Counted from the stretch's first letter, positions 50,935-59,960 are shown. The stretch is 64,000 nucleotides of DNA from Paenibacillus baekrokdamisoli (GCF_003945345.1 NZ_AP019308.1:2542001-2606000), one strand, 5' to 3'. The notes: generated by a model not told the origin, from the letters alone. Made by a program: numbers and translations.

Positions 50935-51630
50935 TTAGAAGAATCCGTTCTCCGCTAGAAATGCGGCTGTTAAACCGCCTGCGGCTTTGCTGCTCTTCCC
51001 GTCTTGACCTGAAGCCTCGTGATTGCCATGATTCTCGCCTTTAAAGTGGAGTAAATGATCGACATATTTGCCCAATACATCACACTCTATATTAATCACG
51101 CTGCCCGCTTGTTTGTGCTGCAAGGCAGTTTCACGCAGCGTATGCGGAATAATGGAGACTTTGAAATTATTTTTGTCCGCCGCCACCACCGTCAGACTTA
51201 TGCCATCCAACGTGACGGAGCCCTGCGGGATAACATATCTCATAAGCGAGGTATCATGAGGGCTAATTGTAAAAACGACCGCGTTGGCATCTGTTGTTCT
51301 CGAAATAATCGCTCCCGTACCATCCACATGTCCCTGAACAATATGTCCACCGAAACGACCGCCTGCTTGCATGGCCCTCTCCAGATTGACCCGCTCACCT
51401 GGACGTAAATCCTTCAGATTCGTGTGCCGATAAGTCTGCGGCATCACATCCACTGTAAATGCCGAGCCGCTTACCTCAGTAACGGTCAAGCAAACGCCGT
51501 TCACCGCGATACTGTCACCAATAGCTGCATCACTTAGCACCTTAGCGCCTTCAATGGTAAGCATCATAGCTTCGCCTTGCTTGTAGGATCGCTTAAGCGC
51601 TCCAATTTCCTCTATAAGACCTGTGAACAT
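50935..51630 (-). CDS. ribE: Riboflavin synthase, alpha subunit
   Basis: Dismutates two lumazine molecules to riboflavin. The 231-residue protein consists of two related barrels. The N-terminal one begins MFTGLIEEIGALK and has SIAVNGVCLTV; the second has GSVTLDGISLTVV. A C-terminal tail of about 35 residues, rich in Gly, His and Ser, extends beyond the usual end. RBS-supported ATG at 51630. Lies between ribD and ribBA. Confidence 0.96.
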   Translation of the reverse strand: MFTGLIEEIGALKRSYKQGEAMMLTIEGAKVLSDAAIGDSIAVNGVCLTVTEVSGSAFTVDVMPQTYRHTNLKDLRPGERVNLERAMQAGGRFGGHIVQGHVDGTGAIISRTTDANAVVFTISPHDTSLMRYVIPQGSVTLDGISLTVVAADKNNFKVSIIPHTLRETALQHKQAGSVINIECDVLGKYVDHLLHFKGENHGNHEASGQDGKSSKAAGGLTAAFLAENGFF

Positions 51631-51678
51631 CTATTCCCCTCCCTTAGCATGTGACATCAGACCTCGAAGAGGTTGGGT

Positions 51679-52800
51679 CTACTCGGCTCCGCTCACGCGG
51701 TCGCCATACGCAGGATAACCAACGATACAGACGTCATTGCCAATCTGTTCTACGGTCATTCTTGTAAGCTCAATTGCCTCAGCCATTCGTTCAAAGCCCT
51801 CAAAATCAAAAGAACTTGGGGATGCAGCACCGCCAATAATCTTCGGAGCGATAAATAGTATCACTTTATGAACAAGCGACTGCTCCAGCATAGCCCCGTT
51901 CAATTTCCCCCCACCCTCAAGCAGAATGGAAGCAATTTCTTGTTCCCCAAGCAGCCGCATGGCCTCCGCCAAATCAACTTGCGGCCCGCTTCCGCAATTC
52001 AGCACTTGAGCACCTGCCGCTTCAAGCGCTTGCCGCTTATTGGCATCAGCTCCTTCTGTCGTAAGCACAATGACAGGGGAGATTCTTTCTCGAAGCAGCT
52101 TAGCATCTAGCGGAAGTCTTAGCTTGGAATCCACTACGATACGGATAGGATGAACGGCCGGTACCTGCAATCTGGTTGTCAGCTCTGGGTCATCAGCAAG
52201 GGCGGTTTGTGCCCCAACCATGATCGCCATATTTTGGTGCCTGAGGGTATGCACGAATTCACGTGACTCAGGCCCGCTGACATACCTGCTATCACCGGTT
52301 TTCGTGGCTATTTTGCCATCAAGCGTCATTGCCGATTTAACGGTAACAAAAGGGCGTCTCGTTGTAATAAAAGTGTTAAACGCCTCATTCATCTTCTCTG
52401 ATTCCGAACCCAGCAAGCCGACTTCAACTACGATTCCCGCTTCGCGCAGCTTTGCGATACCACGTCCAGCTACAACTGGATTCGGGTCTGTGCAAGCGAC
52501 AACGACACGTGCAGCCTTGGCTTCAATGATTCGTTCACAGCAAGGAGGAGTTCGGCCATGATGACTACACGGCTCAAGTGTCACATATACTGTCGCTCCC
52601 TCAGCTGCTGGTCCCGCCATCGACAATGCATGAACCTCAGCGTGGCCTTCACCTCGCTTAAGATGCGCACCAAGACCCACGATACGGCCATCATTAACAA
52701 CTACGCAGCCTACAACAGGATTAATATCCGTCTGACCCTTCGCTTTGCTTGCCATATCAATAGCTAGGCGCATATATGTTTCGTCGTTCAGCACGTCCAT
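51679..52800 (-). CDS. ribD: Bifunctional pyrimidine deaminase/reductase RibD
   Basis: Performs the second and third steps of riboflavin synthesis. The N-terminal deaminase has HAEVHAL and the zinc site PCSHHGRTPPC; the C-terminal reductase begins near VTVKSAMTLDGKIAT. The product is 373 residues from the ATG at 52800; a GTG at 52806 is nearer the AGGGGTGA ribosome binding site. That site is part of the terminator hairpin immediately upstream, so translation may also depend on the riboswitch. First gene of the operon. Confidence 0.95.
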   Translation of the reverse strand: MDVLNDETYMRLAIDMASKAKGQTDINPVVGCVVVNDGRIVGLGAHLKRGEGHAEVHALSMAGPAAEGATVYVTLEPCSHHGRTPPCCERIIEAKAARVVVACTDPNPVVAGRGIAKLREAGIVVEVGLLGSESEKMNEAFNTFITTRRPFVTVKSAMTLDGKIATKTGDSRYVSGPESREFVHTLRHQNMAIMVGAQTALADDPELTTRLQVPAVHPIRIVVDSKLRLPLDAKLLRERISPVIVLTTEGADANKRQALEAAGAQVLNCGSGPQVDLAEAMRLLGEQEIASILLEGGGKLNGAMLEQSLVHKVILFIAPKIIGGAASPSSFDFEGFERMAEAIELTRMTVEQIGNDVCIVGYPAYGDRVSGAE

Positions 52801-52806
52801 GAACAC

Positions 52807-52843
52807 AAAAAATCACCCCTCGGCAAACTGCCAACGGGGTGAT
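52807..52843 (-). terminator. Expression-platform terminator of the FMN riboswitch
   Basis: Minus-strand stem ATCACCCC..GGCA / TGCC..GGGGTGAT followed by TTTTTT, ending immediately before the ribD start. The 3' arm contains the only good ribD ribosome binding site. Confidence 0.88.
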
Positions 52844-52961
52844 GGATTCGACAAAAATCGTGAAGGGACAGATTCGAAGACACATTTAAACAAGCTCAGC
52901 ATCTTTGTGAAAAAAAGAACAAAGAAAACCAAGAAATGAAAAAATGAAATCCGCAAACGTC

Positions 52962-53157
52962 TCCTTCTCCCATCCAGACTATACTGTCGGTCCCGGAGTT
53001 ACACCAGGTCCACCGTCTTCGCAAGCACCGCATCAGTTGACGATAACGGGAGCTAAACGGGTCACGGACTGACAAAGCACTAGGCATACAATTCTGTTGA
53101 AAGGCAGCCAGACGCTTTGATCACCGCCGGTTGGGAATTTCACCCGACCCCGAAGGA
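52962..53157 (-). ncRNA. FMN riboswitch (RFN element)
   Basis: Minus-strand sequence carries the conserved RFN blocks: TTCGGGGTCGGGTGAAATTC near 53140-53155, CCGGCGGTGAT near 53120, and the 3' blocks GTGGACCTGGTGTAACTCCG and GGATGGGAGAAGGA ending near 52962. One variable arm is longer than usual. It binds FMN and controls ribD-ribE-ribBA-ribH through the terminator at 52807-52843. Confidence 0.95.
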
Positions 53158-53179
53158 AAGTCGCAAATACTTTGAGCAA

Positions 53180-53208
53180 ATGTTACCACTTCAAAATGAA
53201 AATTGCAA
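53180..53208 (-). promoter_or_regulatory. Promoter for the rib operon
   Basis: TTGCAA (53203-53208) and TAACAT (53180-53185) with a 17-base spacer on the minus strand, just upstream of the riboswitch. Confidence 0.6.
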
Positions 53209-53259
53209 CCTTGTTTTCCTATCATTTTTCCTGATATCAAATTGCAGCACGCTTTCTTT

Positions 53260-53481
53260 AGCTCAATACTAAAAATAAGTGCTATTCGAAACCTTGTGCG
53301 TAAAAGCCCGCTTCGCGGACGGATCATTCTTAAGGGTCGCTGTTGTCTCCCTATTTCTTGATTCTATCCCTTAGGGGTAGAAATAAGGAGACAAGGGCGA
53401 ACGCTATCGCTTCTTCAGAACGATTCCGTCCGCTTCGCTTTTGTTAGTCGTGTTGGCAAACACTGATTATGGTTTAGAATC
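53260..53481. repeat. Dispersed repeat family 2, copy upstream of the rib operon
   Basis: Matches 48893-49113 over its whole length, including the GCCCGCTTCGCGGACGGATC start, the TTGTCTCC..GGAGACAA central stem and the GATTATG-TTTAGAA tail; direct orientation. It lies between the rib promoter and the divergent DUF4395 gene. Confidence 0.88.
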
Positions 53482-53605
53482 CTTTCTTTTTTGTTATTTC
53501 ATTGTGGGCCTTACTAAATTATGAATTTGCTCTCGTCAAAAGCTGCGTTTTGTTCTATACTATTCTTACCGGTAAAGTCGGAAAAATAACAGCGGGGTGT
53601 TCAAC

Positions 53606-54022
53606 ATGAAAGAAGTCCCGATCATTTATGTAAAAGCCAACCAAACAGGCATCATTCTATTTGTTATTCTGTCCCTCCTTCTGCAGCAGCCATGGCTGCT
53701 TGCTGTCCTGTGGATCATTCAAGCAGCGGGTCTTCTTACGAAAGGAAAGGGCAATTTGTTCGTCTCCCTGGCGAAGACTTTCCTCCATCCTTCTAGCGGA
53801 TCTGAAATGCAGGCTGTCGAGCTGCAGCGATTTAATAATATATTAGCTGTCATCTTCCTGTCGTTTGCCCTAGGCGGCTTTGCACTAGATTTACGTATAG
53901 TTGGAACCGCATTTGCCCTTATGCTCGTAGCGGCAGCTGGTGCCGCTCCACTGGGCTACTGCGTTGGCTGTACTATCTATTTTCAATACAAGCAGTTTAT
54001 TGCACGCCGACGTCTCAGCTAA
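53606..54022 (+). CDS. DUF4395 membrane protein
   Basis: A 138-residue protein with about four membrane segments. It includes FNNILAVIFLSFALGGFAL and a Cys pair in GYCVGCTIY near residue 119, typical of DUF4395. Family members often neighbour thioredoxin-like genes, but none is adjacent here. GGGGTG precedes the ATG at 53606 by six bases; the frame can extend to 53597. Single plus-strand gene between the rib operon and ppiB. Function unknown; a redox role is inferred from the Cys pair. Confidence 0.8.
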   Translation: MKEVPIIYVKANQTGIILFVILSLLLQQPWLLAVLWIIQAAGLLTKGKGNLFVSLAKTFLHPSSGSEMQAVELQRFNNILAVIFLSFALGGFALDLRIVGTAFALMLVAAAGAAPLGYCVGCTIYFQYKQFIARRRLS

Positions 54023-54110
54023 GCAGTCTTCTTATGCATGTGGAATTAATGAAAGAAGAAGCAGACCCCACTATCATTGGAGCCCGCTTCTTCTAGTCTA
54101 GCCTTGCAAT

Positions 54111-54152
54111 AAAAATAGCCCGCAGCCGGTCATAGAAACCGGAGCGGGTTAT
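54111..54152 (-). terminator. Terminator between ppiB and the DUF4395 gene
   Basis: Stem ATAACCCGCTCCGGT / ACCGGCTGCGGGCTAT followed by TTTTATT on the minus strand. Also usable from the plus strand, since the genes converge. Confidence 0.8.
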
Positions 54153-54177
54153 TCCTTTTGCTATACAGTCCTATTAA

Positions 54178-54609
54178 TTAAACTTCGACAACTTCGACTT
54201 TCGCCATTTTGTCGCGGTTCTTGAATGTATCTACGTGCTCCATACCTTTGGAAACTTTACCGAACACCGTGTGTTGACCATCAAGGTGCGGCTGAGGCTG
54301 GAAGCAAATATAGAACTGGCTGCCGCCTGTATTACGGCCGGCATGTGCCATTGCCAACGTTCCACGCTCATGCTTGTTTGGGTTAATCTCGCAGTTAATG
54401 GAGTAACCTGGACCGCCAGTACCAGAACCTGTCGGGCATCCGCCCTGAGCCATAAAGCCAGGAATAACACGGTGGAATATAAGACCATTGTAAAAGCCTT
54501 CATTAGCCAGTTTCTCGAAGTTAGCTACCGTATTAGGTGCTTCTTGGTCAAAAAGGTCCAGAATGACTTCTGCGCCGTTTTCCATGGTGATTTTTGCTTG
54601 CTTTGCCAT
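54178..54609 (-). CDS. ppiB: Peptidyl-prolyl cis-trans isomerase (cyclophilin)
   Basis: Cytoplasmic cyclophilin accelerating proline isomerisation. The 143-residue protein has [13 protein letters not shown] with the catalytic Arg, GTLAMAHAG and [22 protein letters not shown]. Starts 29 bases after lysA, probably in one transcript; same neighbourhood as ppiB in B. subtilis. Confidence 0.95.
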   Translation of the reverse strand: MAKQAKITMENGAEVILDLFDQEAPNTVANFEKLANEGFYNGLIFHRVIPGFMAQGGCPTGSGTGGPGYSINCEINPNKHERGTLAMAHAGRNTGGSQFYICFQPQPHLDGQHTVFGKVSKGMEHVDTFKNRDKMAKVEVVEV

Positions 54610-54638
54610 CGATTATTCGCTCCTTAGACAACTATTAT

Positions 54639-55970
54639 TTATTTTGCTGCTGATGTCTGCTTCAGACGTGCAGGAATAACGTCGTTACCGACGATATCAT
54701 CCAGCGACTCGCGCTTAACTGCAACGTCAGCTGCACCATCTTTGACAAAGACAACTGCCGGACGACGAATCCGGTTGTAATTGCTTGCCATTGCATAATT
54801 GTACGCGCCTGTGCAGAAAACAGCAAGTAAATCACCTGTCTTTGCTTTTGGCAGCTCCAAATCCCAGATAAGCATATCACCGCTTTCGCAGCATTTACCT
54901 GCAACCGACACGGTCTCTTCAACGGACTCGTTAGCACGATTAGCTAGGACAGCTTCATACTTGGATTCATAAAGAGCCGGACGCGGATTATCTGTCATGC
55001 CGCCATCAACAGCAATATATTTGCGAACGCCTGGGATGTCTTTGCTTGTCCCAACCGTATATAAGGTTGTACCTGCATCACCAACCATACTACGACCGGG
55101 CTCAACCCAGATCTCAGGCAATGGATAATCGGCATTGGTAAAATTATTAATGATCGAATCCGTAATGGCCTTCACATATTGAGCAATTGGAAGCGGTGTA
55201 TCCCCTTCCACATAACGAATACCAATACCGCCGCCAAGATTAATAACACGGAAAGTGATGTTCAGTTCTTCGCGAACCTTCACTGCAAAACCAGCTACTT
55301 TATCTACAGCCATCGCAAAACCTTCGACCTCAAAAATCTGGGAGCCGATATGAGAGTGAACACCTAATAGTTCAATATTTGACTGCGCAGCAGCCTCTTG
55401 AATCGCCAGGTATGCTGTACCATTACCAAGATCGAAACCAAATTTAGAATCCGTTTGGCCCGTTGAAATATATTCATGCGTGTGTGCTTCGACTCCTGGT
55501 GTAATCCGGAGCAGAACTTGAACCTTTTTGCCTTTATCGCCAGCAAGGGCATTAAGCAAGTAAAGCTCATTAAAGTTGTCAACTACGAAGCATCCAATGT
55601 TCGCATCAAGCGCCATGTTGATTTCGTCTGGTGTTTTGTTATTGCCATGAAAGTGAATGCGTTGTGCTGGAAATCCTGCTTGTAGAGCTGTATAGAGCTC
55701 TCCGTCGGAAACGACATCAAGCGAGAGGTCTTCCTGCTCTGCAATGGCACACATAGCCATTACGCTGAATGCTTTACTTGCATAGGCGACTTGAAACTTC
55801 AAGCCAGACGCGCGGAAAGATTCAACATATTCGCGGGCGCGCTGACGTACAAGCGCTTCATCCACGATATAAAGCGGGGTTCCGAATTGTTTGGCGAGGT
55901 CAGCGACATCACAACCGCCGATTTCTAAATGTCCTTGTGCGTTAATTTTACTTGTACCATGAAAATACAT
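54639..55970 (-). CDS. lysA: Diaminopimelate decarboxylase
   Basis: PLP enzyme making lysine from meso-diaminopimelate. The 443-residue protein shows the PLP-lysine segment FQVAYASKAF near residue 57, HSHIGSQIFEVEGF, the Gly-rich INLGGGIGIRY loop, and the substrate residues in GKCCESGDMLIWD. The ATG at 55970 follows GGAGGGG. Preceded by spoVAF as in Bacillus. No lysine riboswitch fits in the short upstream gap (55971-56098). Confidence 0.95.
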   Translation of the reverse strand: MYFHGTSKINAQGHLEIGGCDVADLAKQFGTPLYIVDEALVRQRAREYVESFRASGLKFQVAYASKAFSVMAMCAIAEQEDLSLDVVSDGELYTALQAGFPAQRIHFHGNNKTPDEINMALDANIGCFVVDNFNELYLLNALAGDKGKKVQVLLRITPGVEAHTHEYISTGQTDSKFGFDLGNGTAYLAIQEAAAQSNIELLGVHSHIGSQIFEVEGFAMAVDKVAGFAVKVREELNITFRVINLGGGIGIRYVEGDTPLPIAQYVKAITDSIINNFTNADYPLPEIWVEPGRSMVGDAGTTLYTVGTSKDIPGVRKYIAVDGGMTDNPRPALYESKYEAVLANRANESVEETVSVAGKCCESGDMLIWDLELPKAKTGDLLAVFCTGAYNYAMASNYNRIRRPAVVFVKDGAADVAVKRESLDDIVGNDVIPARLKQTSAAK

Positions 55971-56098
55971 AAATTTCCCCTCCGAGTTCTCCAATTAATC
56001 CCATTATACAACTTGCATCAATTTACATTAGTATAACGTATTCGCTCCCAGCTCGAAATGGATTAATTCGCATTTCATTTGTATTTTTTGCAAATGAA

Positions 56099-57883
56099 CT
56101 ACTTTTCGTCTGACTTAGTCGGCATTTTATCAAGCTGCTGTGCTTTAAGTATATTCGCGCGTGTACGATTTTGCAAAACAGGCGGCCGGATAAGAAGGTT
56201 ACACATTCCTCTTAAATCAAAAGGAATAAGCGGCCACATGTAGGGACGATTATACGATCGTTCGACAACTAGTGTAATAAATATAAGTGTTGTTGCGATT
56301 ACGAAGCCCTCAACTTTAAAGCTCGCTACAGCAATAATTAGGATCAGTCTGACGATTCGGTTCGCTAATCCCAGCTCGTAGCTTGGCGTTGCAAACATAC
56401 CGATTGCTGCCACCGCCATGTATAAGACAACCTCGTTAACGAACAAACCCGTCTTAACCGCGATATCCCCGATTAGAATCGCTGATATTAATGACATTGC
56501 TGTCGCAAGGGGAGCTGGTGTATGGATCGAAGCCATTCGAAGCATATCCACGCCCACTTCAGCAATTAGAAACTGCGCAACCATTGGCAGGCGGCCTGGC
56601 TTATGTGCCCCAATAAAGTCCAGAGCAGGCGGCTTCAGCTCAGGCTTCAAGGTGAATAGAAACCAAAGCGGCAGCAGGAATAACGAAGCAAAGACACCTA
56701 AGAAACGAACCCATCTCAAATAGGTTCCAATAAACGGCGTCTGACGATTCTCCTCCGAATGCTGAAGCAGATCAAAGTAGGTGGTCGGTATGATCATTAC
56801 ACTTGGTGTCGTATCCACGAACAAAGCAATATGACCTTCCATTAAATGAACGGCGACCGTATCCGGCCGTTCCGAATATCGAACAAGCGGAAAAGGATTC
56901 CAGCCTCTCTTCACAGTGGCTTCCTCAAGCTGCTTGTCTGCTAGCGGAAGACCGTCAATCTTTACCTTTTGAATCTTGTCACGTACCGCTTCAAGTAATT
57001 CCTTATCAACAATATCGTCAATATAGGCGACACATACGTCCGTTTGTGTCCGCTGCCCAACTCGCATGATTTCATAACGAAGCTGTTTATCACGCAGGCG
57101 GCGGCGTACAAGCGTAACATTAACGAGCATCGTTTCTACGAATCCATCTCGTGAGCCACGGACGACCTTCTCAAGTGAAGGCTCCTCCGGATTACGTCCA
57201 GGGAAAGCCTTCGCATCGATGAGTAGCAATGTGGTCTCGCCATCGATATATAAAGCTGTTCCACCTGAAAGCACAGCGGTCATCATCTTGTTCCAATCGG
57301 ACTCCATGGACACCTGCACCGCAGGTACATAGAGATCAAGAAATGAATGAATCGCATCTGAGGACAAATCCTCAGCCTGCAAATAAGAGAGCCTCTTTAG
57401 AACCTCTGTCAGAATCGTATCCTTTGCAAAGCCATTAAGGAAGAACAATGCCGTTCGCTTCTCCCCAAACGTCATCTCTCTAACCACAACGTCAAAGCTC
57501 TTCTTAAACCCGATCTCTTCCTCCAGCTTTTTCGTGAAGCACTCGATTTGCGCAGGAATTGAAACCTGTTCGGGCTGCTTTTCGGACGTTTCTTGGTTTT
57601 TATTTTTCTTCCGACGGCTAAAAATTGGACCCTTAATGGGAGAATTGATAGATCGCTCCTGCTCCTTCTTAGAGGAATCATTCCCTTCTTCTGACTTCAC
57701 TCCTTCCTGTAGTTTCACTTGTTTTTCCGATTGTTCCGATTGTTCAGGTTCTTCGGATTGTTCCCGTTCTTCCGATTGTTCCGATTGTTCCGGCTCTGGT
57801 TCTACCCAATAAACATGTATGATATTCGACCCATCGTCCCCGTTATGCAACGATTCCCGATTATCTTTTTCTTGATCGCTCAT
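56099..57883 (-). CDS. spoVAF: SpoVAF/GerA-family spore germination protein
   Basis: Membrane protein of the GerA A-subunit superfamily; in B. subtilis SpoVAF accompanies the spoVA channel and amplifies germinant responses. The 594-residue product has a cytoplasmic N-terminal half and about five membrane segments after residue 400. Family stretches include DGLPLADKQLEEATVKRGWNPFPLVRYSERPDT in part (near VKRGWNPFPLVRYSERPD) and FIGAHKPGRLPMVAQFLI. Residues 27-60 are a Glu/Gln/Ser-rich run encoded by short tandem repeats. The ATG at 57883 after AAAGGAGG is chosen. Located after spoVAB, before lysA. Confidence 0.9.
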   Translation of the reverse strand: MSDQEKDNRESLHNGDDGSNIIHVYWVEPEPEQSEQSEEREQSEEPEQSEQSEKQVKLQEGVKSEEGNDSSKKEQERSINSPIKGPIFSRRKKNKNQETSEKQPEQVSIPAQIECFTKKLEEEIGFKKSFDVVVREMTFGEKRTALFFLNGFAKDTILTEVLKRLSYLQAEDLSSDAIHSFLDLYVPAVQVSMESDWNKMMTAVLSGGTALYIDGETTLLLIDAKAFPGRNPEEPSLEKVVRGSRDGFVETMLVNVTLVRRRLRDKQLRYEIMRVGQRTQTDVCVAYIDDIVDKELLEAVRDKIQKVKIDGLPLADKQLEEATVKRGWNPFPLVRYSERPDTVAVHLMEGHIALFVDTTPSVMIIPTTYFDLLQHSEENRQTPFIGTYLRWVRFLGVFASLFLLPLWFLFTLKPELKPPALDFIGAHKPGRLPMVAQFLIAEVGVDMLRMASIHTPAPLATAMSLISAILIGDIAVKTGLFVNEVVLYMAVAAIGMFATPSYELGLANRIVRLILIIAVASFKVEGFVIATTLIFITLVVERSYNRPYMWPLIPFDLRGMCNLLIRPPVLQNRTRANILKAQQLDKMPTKSDEK

Positions 57884-57922
57884 CAAAAACCCTCCTTTGT
57901 CCCGATGCAAGATCGGTTACAC

Positions 57923-58357
57923 TCATTTCCATTGGAACACAAGCCAATCAAATAAGGAGCCCGTTACTTTTCCGAGTACCATGGCCATTAATAAACTGAC
58001 CAGATAGCCGCTAAGCCTCAGTCTTTTGGCCAAAATGGGGAGCACATTCATTACTTCCGTTAATGCCGCGGCCAGCATACCGATGAAAATACCATCCAGT
58101 AGACCGACAAAAATAAGTGAACTATGACTTGGCAGCCATAAACGAATATCTAGAAAATCGGCCAAAGACCAGAAAACAGCACCGCTTACTACCGCTGTCT
58201 CGTACCACAACGATTTGCGAAAGCCATAGGATAGCTGGGCTAATCGCGGAATCAGATCAAGCACAATAAGCAAGGCAACCAATCCACTCCCAACCGCCAG
58301 CCCTCCCGCTATACCAAGCAGCATCACAAAGGCGTTCGCAGCCCAGCTAATCATCAT
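57923..58357 (-). CDS. spoVAB: Stage V sporulation protein AB
   Basis: Small membrane protein of the spoVA system that loads dipicolinic acid into the spore core. The 144 residues are hydrophobic with four to five membrane segments. Family-like stretches are AFVMLLGIAGGLAVGSGLVA and GIFIGMLAAALTEVMNVLPIL. The ATG at 58357 overlaps spoVAA by 11 bases and follows GGAGG at nine bases. Length close to the B. subtilis protein. Confidence 0.9.
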   Translation of the reverse strand: MMISWAANAFVMLLGIAGGLAVGSGLVALLIVLDLIPRLAQLSYGFRKSLWYETAVVSGAVFWSLADFLDIRLWLPSHSSLIFVGLLDGIFIGMLAAALTEVMNVLPILAKRLRLSGYLVSLLMAMVLGKVTGSLFDWLVFQWK

Positions 58358-59009
58358 GCTCTCTGTCCTCCGATTCGCCTCGATTATGGTTATTCCTTTG
58401 CATTTCATCCGCAATAACATAGTTATTTACATTCTCTTCGTACATATATAGCTCAACCTCTAGCGGATTCGGCTCCTCATTGAAACGTTTGCGAAATAGA
58501 TGATTAAAGAACACAAGCATGCCTAGTCCAATACCAAGAGAGTAAGGAATCTGAAACCACAACGGGTGATCGTTTCGTTTGCCGGTTACAAGCTCCGTAA
58601 TTCGTGTATGCACTTCCTTCATACTGACATCTGTATGAAAGTTCATAATAGCGAGTCCTGAACCAAAAAACAGGAGCAGCCAGGTCATAGCCAAAACGAT
58701 TATGCGCGGCTTCCTCGGTGAATCCGAAACGATGACAAGCACCTGTGGATCTCCAAATGGATCGATAATCACTCCAGATTCCGATTCATGGATGGCTTTC
58801 ACAATTTGCATCAAATCGATGACGACACGGTTACCGTCGTTCAGATGATGTTTATGCAGGATAAGCGAGCCCAATCGCTCTTCGAGTGCAGGATCTGATG
58901 AGGATATTCGTGCTGCATGTCTAAGGGTGACGCTCTGACCAGGTTTGATGCAGATCCGTTTGCGCAGACGCAAATAGACTCGCTGTGCTCCTCCAGCATC
59001 TAAATTCAT
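58347..59009 (-). CDS. spoVAA: Stage V sporulation protein AA
   Basis: Membrane-associated protein of the spoVA system. The 220 residues have a soluble N-terminal domain opening with RVYLRLRKRICIKPGQSVTL and two C-terminal membrane segments (RIIVLAMTWLLLFFGSGLAI and LGIGLGMLVFFNHLFRKRF). The ATG at 59009 after GGAAGGGGG is used. It is first in spoVAA-AB-AF; spoVAC, AD and AE, which follow AB in B. subtilis, are absent. Confidence 0.9.
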   Translation of the reverse strand: MNLDAGGAQRVYLRLRKRICIKPGQSVTLRHAARISSSDPALEERLGSLILHKHHLNDGNRVVIDLMQIVKAIHESESGVIIDPFGDPQVLVIVSDSPRKPRIIVLAMTWLLLFFGSGLAIMNFHTDVSMKEVHTRITELVTGKRNDHPLWFQIPYSLGIGLGMLVFFNHLFRKRFNEEPNPLEVELYMYEENVNNYVIADEMQRNNHNRGESEDREHDD

Positions 59010-59101
59010 GCGTAAGCCCCCTTCCATCTTTCGAGAACATTAGACGACTTTCCCTTTTAGTATGATTAAAGGACGCGAAGGATAATCGGATCAGCAGAAA
59101 C

Positions 59102-59138
59102 AAAAAAAACCAAATCGCCTGTTTGCAGGCAATTTGGT
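59102..59138 (-). terminator. Intrinsic terminator after sigF
   Basis: Stem ACCAAATTGCCTG / CAGGCGATTTGGT with a short loop and a T run of eight on the minus strand; T residues on the other side make it nearly symmetrical. Separates spoIIA from spoVA. Confidence 0.9.
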
Positions 59139-59184
59139 CTTTTTTCGGTTAGAGAGTCATCCACAAATGACATAGCTACGGCGT

Positions 59185-59940
59185 TTATTGAGCGATCTGA
59201 TTGCGAATAGAAAGTAAGATTTTTTTCTCAAGCCGCGATACCTGCACCTGTGAAATGCCAAGCCTTGCAGCAACTTCGGATTGCGTCTGATCCCTGTAAT
59301 AGCGCAGGAATACAATTAATCGCTCTCGTTCTGAAAGCCCGCCAATGGCTTCATTTAATGCAAGCTTGTCAAACCAACGATCCTGCGATTCGTCAGCGAT
59401 CTGATCCATCAATGTAATCGGATCGCCGTCATTCTCGAATACGGTCTCATGGATCGAGGTCGGAGGTTTATTCGCTTCCTGCGCGAAGACAACATCCTCA
59501 GGCGTAATACCAAGCATCTCCGCGACCTCTTTAATCGTTGGCAGCCTGCCCATCACTTTAGAAAGTTCATCCTTGGCTTTGCGAACCTTATTTGCCGTTT
59601 CCTTGAGTGAACGACTTACCTTAAGCGTTCCATCATCTCGCAGGAACCGTTGAATTTCCCCGATTATCATTGGCACCGCATACGTAGAGAACTTCACATC
59701 ATAGGATAAATCAAATTTGTCGACCGATTTCAACAGGCCAATACAACCGATTTGAAATAAATCTTCCGGTTCGTAGCCTCGTCCCATAAACCTCTGTACG
59801 ACGGACCAGACGAGCCGAATGTTACACTGCACGAGGGTATCGCGAGCCACCGTTTCGCCGGATTGACTAAGCGCGATCAATCGTTTCACTTCGGAATCGT
59901 CCAAAAATGGTTGCGCCGTTTGTTTCATATCGACTTCCAT
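59185..59940 (-). CDS. sigF: Forespore sigma factor SigF
   Basis: First compartment-specific sigma factor, active in the forespore. The 251 residues contain region 2 (NIRLVWSVVQRFMGRGYEPEDLFQIGCIGLL) in parts such as EPEDLFQIGCIGLLKSVDKF, region 3 (RTLKETANKVRKAKDEL-like SLKETANKVRKAKDELS), and region 4 with GLSERERLIVFLRYYRDQTQ and the helix-turn-helix EVAARLGISQVQVSRLEKK. The ATG at 59940 is nine bases after AGGGG. Third gene of spoIIAA-spoIIAB-sigF. Confidence 0.97.
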   Translation of the reverse strand: MEVDMKQTAQPFLDDSEVKRLIALSQSGETVARDTLVQCNIRLVWSVVQRFMGRGYEPEDLFQIGCIGLLKSVDKFDLSYDVKFSTYAVPMIIGEIQRFLRDDGTLKVSRSLKETANKVRKAKDELSKVMGRLPTIKEVAEMLGITPEDVVFAQEANKPPTSIHETVFENDGDPITLMDQIADESQDRWFDKLALNEAIGGLSERERLIVFLRYYRDQTQSEVAARLGISQVQVSRLEKKILLSIRNQIAQ

Positions 59941-59960
59941 GCGGTCCAACCCCTATGCGC

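Noticed and set aside
53121..53327. Short frame across riboswitch and repeat
   Set aside because: Overlaps the FMN riboswitch and repeat family 2; same reason as the ribH-side frame.
55971..56098. Lysine riboswitch before lysA
   Set aside because: The gap is too short and no conserved lysine-box blocks were seen.
57712..57800. CRISPR-like short repeats
   Set aside because: The repeat is a nine-base coding tandem within spoVAF without spacers.
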